This document shows, piece by piece, positions 1-5,276 of a stretch of DNA of 5,276 nucleotides. The stretch is from Puniceicoccales bacterium (GTDB lineage Bacteria > Verrucomicrobiota > Verrucomicrobiia > Opitutales > Oceanipulchritudinaceae): assembly GCA_030595525.1 (NCBI GenBank), contig JAUVDD010000140.1, forward strand, positions 1 through 5,276, read 5' to 3'. A model generated the notes under the pieces. That model ran no database searches. It was not told the DNA's origin and saw nothing but the letters and a program-made list of their open reading frames with translations. How positions within the stretch are numbered: the stretch's first letter is position 1; each line of letters starts with the position of its first letter. The translations under genes were made by a program, and so were the position numbers.

Positions 1-2048
1 ATAACTTCATTGTCAGCCTGCTTGAAGCAGTGGCCATTGTTATTGCGGTTTTACTGCTCTTCATGGGCTTGAGAAGTGGCCTGTTGATCGGATTTATCCT
101 GGTTGTCACTATTCTGGGTTCCTTTATTTTTCTTGCCCCAATGGGTGTCGCGTTGGAGCGAATATCCCTTGGCGCCTTGATCATTGCATTGGGTATGCTG
201 GTTGATAATGCGATTGTGGTCGTGGATGGAATGCTGGTCCGCATTGAGAAAGGAGAGAATGCCACCAAGGCGGCTATAGAGGTCGTAAGTAAAACGGCAA
301 TTCCCTTATTGGGGGCAACTGCGATCGCCATCCTCGCTTTTGCTGCCATCGGGACATCCAATGACAAAACAGGTGAGTTCTGTCGTTCACTGTTTCAAGT
401 CATCCTGGTTTCCTTGACTTTGAGTTGGATTACAGCTGTAGCGATCACTCCACTACTGGGCATAATTTTTCTGAAGCAGTCAAAGAAAGCAGCAAGTGCT
501 ACTGAAGTGGAAGATCCGTACGATTCCATGTTCTACAATGGCTACAGGCGTTTACTTGAAGTTTGCATTCGCTTCCGTTGGGTGACTCTTGGTGCCGTTG
601 GAATTGCCTTTCTGGTGTCTGTCTGGGGATTCGGATTCGTTAAGAATTCATTTTTCCCTCCCTCAACGCGCCCTCAATTCATGGTGGACTTATGGTTGCC
701 TCAGGGTACCCATATCGATCAAACCACCGTTGAGGCCAGAAAGTTGGAGAGTTTTCTTCTTGGGGAAGAGAAGGTCACGAACGTTACTTCGATCATAGGG
801 AAGGGGGGATTGCGATTCCTGCTTACCTACGGCCCGGAGAAGGCAAATGGTGCCTATGCTCACTTCCTGGTGGATGTTGAAGATGCAAAGACAATCGATG
901 CACTCATACATAAAATAGATATTGAAATTGCCGCCGAATTTCCTGATGCACAGATATATGGATACAAATTCGAACTGGGTCCTGGTTCCAAGGGTAAGAT
1001 CGAGCCTCGTTTCTATGGCGACGATCCGGATGTGCTCAGGGATCTGGAGCAGCAAGGATTAGCCATTATTCGTTCTGAACCGGACGCTAAGGCAATTACT
1101 ACCAACTGGCGCCAGCGTGTGAAGGTAGTGCGGCCACAAGTGCTTGAGGAACAGGCCAGTCTCCTGGGAATCACCAAGCCGGATATTGCCAATGTGATTA
1201 AGCAGGGATTCTCCGGCCTGACTGTTGGAGTATACAGGGAAGATGACTTGCTACTTCCCATCATCCTGAAGGCTGACGAATCTCAGAGTACAGACATTTC
1301 AAGCCTGGGCAATCTTCTCATATGGAGTCCGGTTGCTCAAAAAAGTGTACCCTTGGGTCAGATTGTGAGCGGTTACGAGACGAACTTCGAAGATGAAATT
1401 ATTTATCGCCGGGATCGCAGGAGAGCCCTTTCCATCTTTGCGGATCCCAGCACTGGAACTTCAAGCGACTTGCTGGAATCCGTCCAAAAGAAATTCGCTG
1501 AAATCGACCTGCCTGAGGGATACAATCTGGAGTGGGGAGGGGAGTATGAAGATTCTGGTCGCGCCAAGGCGTCCCTTGTAGGATCTATTCCCACTTTTAT
1601 TGGCGCGATGATATTGATGACCATTCTTTTATTCAACTCCCTACGTCAACCCTTGGTGATCTGGCTGTGTGTACCCCTTATTCTAATAGGAGTGGCGGCT
1701 GGGCTTTTGCTCTTTGACCAGCCGTTCAACTTTATGGCCATTCTTGGATTCCTGAGTCTGGTTGGGATGATGATCAAGAATGCCATTGTTCTCGTCGATG
1801 AAATAAACGAGCAAAACCGACAAGGATTTCCACCCCTGGAAGCTATCCTGAATTCGGGCACCAGTCGTTTGCGACCGGTGTCAATGGCAGCGGCCACAAC
1901 AGCCCTTGGCATGCTTCCTCTTTTCGTTGATGCCTTTTTCGTGGCTATGGCAATCACCATTATCTTCGGTCTCATTGTAGGCTCTGTCATGACGATGGTG
2001 ATTCTTCCGGTAATCTATGCGGTCATTTTCCGTGTGCCCAACGATTGA
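1..2048 (+). CDS. RND-superfamily efflux transporter permease subunit, 5'-truncated by window edge
   Basis: Inner-membrane proton-driven exporter of the AcrB/MexB-like RND superfamily, which normally works with a periplasmic adaptor and an outer-membrane channel. The frame is open from base 3, so the GTG at 30 is an internal valine and the true start lies to the left. Counting from that valine, 672 residues are visible; full-length members have about 1,000-1,050, so roughly the first third is missing. Visible parts in order: TM2-TM3 (about 1-35), TM4 with LVDNAIVVVD (57-66), TM5-TM6 (about 90-147), TM7 (about 186-204), the second large periplasmic porter/docking region (about 205-515), then TM8-TM12 (about 517-667). 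TM10 carries MIKNAIVLVDE, with Lys583 matching the conserved proton-relay lysine, followed by SRLRPVSMAA and GMLPL as in AcrB-type pumps. TM4 has Asp-Asn where AcrB has Asp-Asp. Substrate cannot be told from sequence. An adaptor gene is expected upstream, outside the window. Family assignment is very secure. Confidence 0.95.
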   Translation, partial: NFIVSLLEAVAIVIAVLLLFMGLRSGLLIGFILVVTILGSFIFLAPMGVALERISLGALIIALGMLVDNAIVVVDGMLVRIEKGENATKAAIEVVSKTAIPLLGATAIAILAFAAIGTSNDKTGEFCRSLFQVILVSLTLSWITAVAITPLLGIIFLKQSKKAASATEVEDPYDSMFYNGYRRLLEVCIRFRWVTLGAVGIAFLVSVWGFGFVKNSFFPPSTRPQFMVDLWLPQGTHIDQTTVEARKLESFLLGEEKVTNVTSIIGKGGLRFLLTYGPEKANGAYAHFLVDVEDAKTIDALIHKIDIEIAAEFPDAQIYGYKFELGPGSKGKIEPRFYGDDPDVLRDLEQQGLAIIRSEPDAKAITTNWRQRVKVVRPQVLEEQASLLGITKPDIANVIKQGFSGLTVGVYREDDLLLPIILKADESQSTDISSLGNLLIWSPVAQKSVPLGQIVSGYETNFEDEIIYRRDRRRALSIFADPSTGTSSDLLESVQKKFAEIDLPEGYNLEWGGEYEDSGRAKASLVGSIPTFIGAMILMTILLFNSLRQPLVIWLCVPLILIGVAAGLLLFDQPFNFMAILGFLSLVGMMIKNAIVLVDEINEQNRQGFPPLEAILNSGTSRLRPVSMAAATTALGMLPLFVDAFFVAMAITIIFGLIVGSVMTMVILPVIYAVIFRVPND

Positions 2049-2050
2049 GG
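2047..2050 (+). promoter_or_regulatory. Possible ribosome binding site of the channel gene
   Basis: GAGG overlaps the stop codon of the RND gene and lies 12 bases before ATG 2063, longer than the usual 5-9. The GAGAAG at 2056-2061 is too close to the ATG to serve. The alternative TTG starts at 2045 and 2054 have no well-spaced purine-rich site. This is weak support for ATG 2063 and fits re-initiation by ribosomes ending the RND gene. Confidence 0.35.
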
Positions 2051-2062
2051 ATCTTGAGAAGA

Positions 2063-2791
2063 ATGGAAAAAAAGCCTTTTGATGGCAGTGAGCTGGGTAG
2101 GTTGAATGAGAGTCACTTCAAGCATCTCTTCATCACCTTGGCAGCGGTCTTTTTTTGTATCCCGATAATCGATGAGATGATCATTCGACCATTTCCACTG
2201 TTGGCGCAGTTAATATATCTAATCGTATTTGGCTGGGTGCTATTGGGTGCCATCAGCATCGCAAAAAGCCGGCGAATCCTTTACGCTGTGATTGGCCTAA
2301 GTGTACTAGCGGTTATCCTGCATGCCTTGCATATATGGTGGCAGGTTCAGGCACTGTTAGTTGCACATCATTTGATCGTGATCGTGGTGCTGGCTTTCTT
2401 TACGGTGTCCCTTGTCCGTTACCTTTTTGTATGCAGAACGGTTACAATACACACGATATATTCTGCCCTGTGTTCTTATCTTCTGATCGCCCTGATTTGG
2501 GCACTGGCATATGGAGTAGTCGATATCGTCCAGCCCGGGTCTTTCAATATACCTGGTGATACTGGCCTTGAGGGAGAATTGGTTGCCACAAGCATGGCTG
2601 GCTCATTCCGGTCTCTTTACTTCAGCCTGGTTACCATAACGACGCTTGGATATGGGGATATTTTCCCGATCAGCAATTCTGCCCGTGGATTGGCAACCGC
2701 TGAGGCATTCTTGGGACAGATGTTTATTGCAATCACGGTCGCCAGGCTAGTTGGCATCCAAACTGCTCAAGCCCTTACAAAGAAGAATTGA
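2063..2791 (+). CDS. Six-TM potassium channel family protein (ion channel, TLGYGD filter)
   Basis: Predicted inner-membrane K+ channel of 242 residues. The signature TITTLGYGDIFP (191-202) is the K+ selectivity filter, with a pore helix before it (about 182-192) and a final TM after it (about 209-230), matching the Ion_trans_2 pore fold. Hydrophobic stretches near 21-39, 47-66, 72-88, 98-119 and 132-152 suggest five preceding TM segments, giving six in all. A rather long outer loop (about 153-181) sits between TM5 and the pore helix. No arginine-rich voltage-sensor helix and no C-terminal RCK or cyclic-nucleotide domain is visible; the protein ends about 12 residues after the last TM. I chose ATG 2063 over TTG 2045, which overlaps the RND stop, because ATG is the stronger start and a GAGG lies upstream at 2047-2050, though 12 bases away. 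It follows the RND gene by 14 bases, so co-transcription is likely. Gating signal and physiological role are unknown. Confidence 0.88.
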   Translation: MEKKPFDGSELGRLNESHFKHLFITLAAVFFCIPIIDEMIIRPFPLLAQLIYLIVFGWVLLGAISIAKSRRILYAVIGLSVLAVILHALHIWWQVQALLVAHHLIVIVVLAFFTVSLVRYLFVCRTVTIHTIYSALCSYLLIALIWALAYGVVDIVQPGSFNIPGDTGLEGELVATSMAGSFRSLYFSLVTITTLGYGDIFPISNSARGLATAEAFLGQMFIAITVARLVGIQTAQALTKKN

Positions 2792-2836
2792 AGCCAAACA
2801 ACATCTTGTGGTTCGCGTCAATCCTTGCATCAGGAA
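2792..2836. other. Convergent intergenic gap
   Basis: These 45 bases separate the stop codons of the channel gene (+) and the HupE-like gene (-). Both transcription units should end here or just beyond. I looked for a strong GC-rich stem followed by a T run on either strand and did not find one; the only pairing is a short bulged CC..ACAA/TTGTGG near 2793-2812 without a T tract. Termination may be Rho-dependent or use structure inside the coding ends. Confidence 0.6.
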
Positions 2837-3886
2837 TCACGCCCAGAATCCCAACACTCTTTGTAACAGCCAGAAGGAGGCAACTGCACCAATTGCGTAG
2901 GTTGCCAATAGCTCCGCCCGTTTAATGGAAATTGCTGATTGAAAAGATCCTCTTGGAATCCGCTTCGCCGAGATCGTAAGAATTCTGAAAGCAAAAATCA
3001 GGATCGCTATAAACAGTAGCTGTCCAACTTCCACACCGACATTGAAAAATAGCAGTGCTAATGGAAGATCACTCTGCGGTAGTCCGATTTCGTTGAGGAC
3101 TGCGGCAAATCCGAAACCGTGCAACAGCCCAAAGGAAATGGATACTGCAACTGGATAGCGATAGGTTAATCCCTTCTTGTCACCGCGAGCGATTTCAGTA
3201 GCCAAAAAGACGACGCTTAACGCAATGACAGCTTCGACTGGCGGAATGGGAAGCCGAAGAATATCCAGAGTTGCCATTGCGAGGGTGACTGAATGAGCGA
3301 GAGTAAATCCTGTGATGGTTACAAGAAGCTTACGCCCCGTCCCTGCGACGAGAAGGAGACATGTTACAAACAGCAGGTGGTCGATTCCGCCAAAAATATG
3401 TTGAACACCTAATATCGTATAGGTTTTGGAAACGTCCCATGAACCAGGCGTTTCTTGAATTACGAAGGAGGGCTTATCTGGAGAGAGGCGGGTTGTTTGG
3501 GTAGTGCCATCAAGACGTTCAACCCGTACAAGCGCGTCCGTCATTGTTCTGCTCAATCCCTCGATGTAGATCTCGGTGCCAATTAAACCGCCTTCGCGTT
3601 TTATGGAGCTACGCTCTACATGTGCTGCATTGATATAGGTAGTTGTTGGGAGCGAGCTGTACTGAATTTCCTTCGAGAATCTCAGGTTAAGGGATAATCG
3701 TTGCCCTGGACCCTTGGCTGGAATCTTCCAGATTACATCGTAGGATTCTTCTCCCGTTTGCGACAGTTCCAGATAGGCGGGGCGAGATTCATGGGCCCCA
3801 ACAAACCAAGGGAGTAGAACAAAAATGGAAAGAAGAAGGAGCTTACCAGTCCACTGGCTGCTCGTATTGATACTACTGTACTCCAT
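2837..3886 (-). CDS. HupE/UreJ family membrane protein with N-terminal exported domain
   Basis: A 349-residue protein of the HupE/UreJ_2 type, a family linked to nickel/cobalt uptake in some members but mostly uncharacterised. A signal peptide is visible: hydrophobic LLLLSIFVLLPWFVG (16-30) and a likely cut after Ala31, before HESRPAYLEL. Residues about 32-150 look like a soluble beta-rich exported domain. From about 155 comes the membrane part with the family landmarks HIFGGIDHLLFV (163-174), FTLAHSVTLA (194-203), VEAVIALSVVFLATE (217-231), FGLLHGFGFAAVL (252-264) and FFNVGVEVGQL (280-290), and a last TM at about 325-341. The conserved His163, Asp169, His170, His198, His256, Glu218, Glu231 and Glu286 could be metal or ion ligands. 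The frame is open 30 codons further to 3976, but that would lie inside the preceding PPIase gene and place 30 polar residues before the signal peptide. ATG 3886, one base after the PPIase stop, is the better start. Transported ion is unproven. Confidence 0.9.
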   Translation of the reverse strand: MEYSSINTSSQWTGKLLLLSIFVLLPWFVGAHESRPAYLELSQTGEESYDVIWKIPAKGPGQRLSLNLRFSKEIQYSSLPTTTYINAAHVERSSIKREGGLIGTEIYIEGLSRTMTDALVRVERLDGTTQTTRLSPDKPSFVIQETPGSWDVSKTYTILGVQHIFGGIDHLLFVTCLLLVAGTGRKLLVTITGFTLAHSVTLAMATLDILRLPIPPVEAVIALSVVFLATEIARGDKKGLTYRYPVAVSISFGLLHGFGFAAVLNEIGLPQSDLPLALLFFNVGVEVGQLLFIAILIFAFRILTISAKRIPRGSFQSAISIKRAELLATYAIGAVASFWLLQRVLGFWA

Positions 3887-3890
3887 TTTA
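3886..3890 (-). other. PPIase stop / HupE-like start junction, 1-base spacing
   Basis: Read on the minus strand this is TAA, one A, then the start of ATG. No strong Shine-Dalgarno sequence precedes it, only a weak GAG a few bases upstream. Translation of the HupE-like gene therefore probably depends on ribosomes finishing the PPIase gene. Confidence 0.7.
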
Positions 3891-4721
3891 TTGCTCGATT
3901 GTAACCGTGTAGCGCTGCCTGAGCGCAATAAAGAACTTCTCGTTGGTTTCACGTCGATTGGTGGATTGCCAATCACGCATAACAGCTTCCTTGACGTCCG
4001 CTAGTTCGGGAACCGTTGATTCAGTTTTTTCGGCAATGTACACGAGATGGATTCCGTATCCAGAATTTACAGGACCCATCCATTTGCCTGTCTTTAAGGA
4101 AGCAAGTGAGGTTGAAAATTCCTGTCCAAACAAACGCCTAATTTCTGATTCGCTCACTGAATTGTATCGGTAGTCCAACATAATTCGGTCGCCTAGCATT
4201 TCATTTCCAATTGGGTCGGAAAGTCCGTTCAGTTTCAGGAGTAGGGCATTGGTGTCTTGTTCTATCGTCCCTATTCTTTTACTTGGATCGAGATAGACCT
4301 GTTGGAAAGTGAACTTCGACTCGCGGATATAAACATCCAAGTTTTTATTAAGAAATTCCTGCAAATCTGCTTCATCAGGAATAAGCTGATCAGAGAGATC
4401 GTCAGTTATGAACTCCATCTTCTGTTGCAGGCGGCGTCGAATAATCGTGTCGTCCCGATCAAGCCCTATGGCCAAAGCTTCCCTGTAGTAGATTTCTTCC
4501 CGAATGAATTCTTCGATTAGACCTTCAAGTTCCGAGTCGGAGGGATCTCGCTGCCAAACTTTCTTAAAGTTCTCAGCCAAGGTTTCTATTCGTCCGGGCG
4601 TAATCACAATCTCCTGACTTGCGAAATCGAAATCTGAGTCATTTCCAAACCAGGAATAGGCTATAAATAAAAATAGACCCAGGAGCAGGAAGTGAACCAG
4701 TGGTTGTTTCAGTATGTTCAT
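3888..4721 (-). CDS. Membrane-anchored parvulin-like peptidyl-prolyl cis-trans isomerase
   Basis: A 277-residue protein resembling the PpiC/SurA-type rotamases (Rotamase_2 group), expected to sit on the periplasmic face of the inner membrane. One N-terminal TM anchor (about 8-24) is followed by a charged helical region like the SurA/PpiD chaperone segment (about 36-130, with WQRDPSDSELEGLIEEFIRE and a basic IIRRRLQQKMEF stretch). The parvulin-like domain covers about 133-231 and ends in the typical SGYGIHLVYI (220-229), with His225 at the conserved late histidine. At the place of the first catalytic histidine (ARHILV in classic parvulins) it reads FQQVYL, so Gln141 replaces His; isomerase activity is uncertain and a chaperone role possible. 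ATG 4721 overlaps the FAS1 gene stop by four bases (ATGA), and no Shine-Dalgarno is visible, which points to coupling. The next gene, HupE-like, follows after one base. A client within this operon is plausible but inferred. Confidence 0.88.
   Translation of the reverse strand: MNILKQPLVHFLLLGLFLFIAYSWFGNDSDFDFASQEIVITPGRIETLAENFKKVWQRDPSDSELEGLIEEFIREEIYYREALAIGLDRDDTIIRRRLQQKMEFITDDLSDQLIPDEADLQEFLNKNLDVYIRESKFTFQQVYLDPSKRIGTIEQDTNALLLKLNGLSDPIGNEMLGDRIMLDYRYNSVSESEIRRLFGQEFSTSLASLKTGKWMGPVNSGYGIHLVYIAEKTESTVPELADVKEAVMRDWQSTNRRETNEKFFIALRQRYTVTIEQ
4718..4721 (-). other. FAS1 stop / PPIase start ATGA overlap
   Basis: On the minus strand ATGA contains the PPIase start codon and the FAS1 stop TGA. 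This 4-base overlap is a classic sign of translational coupling in an operon. The upstream bases (CATTCCCATCA) lack a purine-rich ribosome binding site, which supports it. Confidence 0.85.
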
Positions 4722-5230
4722 TGATGGGAATGATTATGTGATAAATGAAGACTGTTCGGTTGCGGATCAGTTGGATGTCCCAGGTCCAGGATGTCACGAA
4801 TTACATGAGCTGTGCCATTGCTCCCTGATATATCCTTCAGTAAAGTTCTGGATCCGCCAATATGCAATTTTCCGTTCTCGGCATTTACGACAAAGCTGAT
4901 GTGTCCAAGTGTTGAAATGGAATTTATTTGGTAGAGCTGGGAGGAGGACAATCGATCCGGAACGACATGGCGAAGAACAAGTTGTTTCAGCTCATCCCGA
5001 TGAGCCTCATTGAAAAGATCTTTCAAGCGATCTGCACCCAAATCGTTGAATGCCTGATCGATAGGTGCAAAAACAGTGATCGATGGTTCGTTGCTTAAAC
5101 TCTCATACAATCCTGATTCCCTGACTGCCCTCGAGAAATATGAGAGATCTGTGGTGTCCAACAGTTTTAGAATGTTATCGCGAACAAGCAATTCCTCGGC
5201 TGGTACAACCTTTTCGATAGATATACTCAT
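4718..5230 (-). CDS. Fasciclin (FAS1) domain protein with His-rich C-terminus; 5' end may lie beyond window
   Basis: As drawn, 170 residues holding a single FAS1 fold at about 17-150. Landmarks are ILKLLDTTDLSYFSRAVRESG at the start (the first 20 residues of this run begin at 20), ITVFAPIDQAFNDL (51-64, the FAPTDEAF box), LVLRHVVPDRL (84-94, the YHVV box) and GTAHVIRDIL (139-148, the HVID box). FAS1 domains are generally extracytoplasmic adhesion or ligand-binding modules. After the domain comes a tail ending HLSHNHSH (162-169), four His in eight residues. No signal peptide is present with ATG 5230, and the Shine-Dalgarno is weak (GGAAA about 8-10 bases before). The frame remains open upstream to the right edge (5231-5275 has no stop), so the protein may be longer, with an export signal or another domain outside the window. 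It is the first visible gene of the minus-strand operon. Domain call is firm; start is not. Confidence 0.82.
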   Translation of the reverse strand: MSISIEKVVPAEELLVRDNILKLLDTTDLSYFSRAVRESGLYESLSNEPSITVFAPIDQAFNDLGADRLKDLFNEAHRDELKQLVLRHVVPDRLSSSQLYQINSISTLGHISFVVNAENGKLHIGGSRTLLKDISGSNGTAHVIRDILDLGHPTDPQPNSLHLSHNHSHQ

Positions 5231-5276
5231 ATTTGTGATTTCCAGTGCTTGATGAGGAAACTGTGGGTTAGTATTT

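Noticed and set aside
30..32. GTG at 30 as the true start of the RND gene
   Set aside because: The frame continues upstream with NFIVSLLEA, a typical RND TM2 lead-in, and the protein would otherwise lack TM1 and the first porter domain.
589..798. Plus-strand open frame within the RND gene, and a similar one at 1393-1581
   Set aside because: Out of frame with clear RND coding sequence, no domain, and no ribosome binding site.
690..1990. Minus-strand open frames at 690-1055, 1013-1264, 1403-1636 and 1646-1990
   Set aside because: All lie opposite the well-conserved RND coding frame, have no recognisable domain and low-complexity Arg/Ser-rich composition typical of antisense shadows.
2335..2559. 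Plus-strand frame inside the channel gene
   Set aside because: Overlaps the TM3-TM5 coding region of the channel in another frame; Cys/Pro-rich shadow without family resemblance.
2793..2812. Possible terminator hairpin between the convergent genes
   Set aside because: The stem is short, bulged and not GC-rich, and no T run follows on either strand.
3943..4899. Plus-strand frames at 3943-4173, 4257-4520 and 4714-4899
   Set aside because: Antisense to the PPIase and FAS1 genes, whose domain motifs are unambiguous; no start context or domains.

Overview
The window looks like chromosomal DNA from a Gram-negative bacterium. The evidence is an inner-membrane RND efflux pump, a membrane-anchored periplasmic PPIase and a HupE/UreJ-type membrane protein with a signal peptide. 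A marine or environmental gammaproteobacterium is my best guess from the gene content and the balanced base composition, but this is inference and no taxonomic marker is present. I see no rRNA, tRNA, CRISPR array, insertion sequence, integrase or long repeat. The window is gene-dense and holds five protein-coding genes.

Layout: positions 1-2791 are read on the + strand. The first gene is the C-terminal two thirds of an RND-superfamily efflux transporter, cut by the left edge. It is followed almost without a gap by a six-TM potassium-channel-type protein with a clear TLGYGD selectivity filter. A gap of 45 bases (2792-2836) separates this pair from three genes read on the - strand, so the two units converge tail to tail.

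The minus-strand unit, in transcription order, is a fasciclin (FAS1) domain protein with a His-rich tail (5230 to 4718), a membrane-anchored parvulin-like peptidyl-prolyl isomerase (4721 to 3888) and a HupE/UreJ family membrane protein (3886 to 2837). The first junction is a 4-base ATGA overlap and the second has one base between stop and start. The three are therefore very probably one translationally coupled operon. The FAS1 reading frame stays open to the right edge, so its true start may lie outside the window.

How the genes may work together: the PPIase is plausibly an envelope folding helper for the exported part of the HupE-like protein and/or the FAS1 protein. HupE/UreJ proteins are linked to nickel or cobalt transport, and the FAS1 protein ends in closely spaced histidines, so a metal-handling envelope module is a reasonable but unproven hypothesis. 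On the other strand, a K+-selective channel sits directly behind a proton-driven exporter, which could give electrical compensation or simply be co-transcription. Nothing here is a clearly new system. The most distinctive points are the coupled FAS1-PPIase-HupE triplet and the RND-channel pairing.
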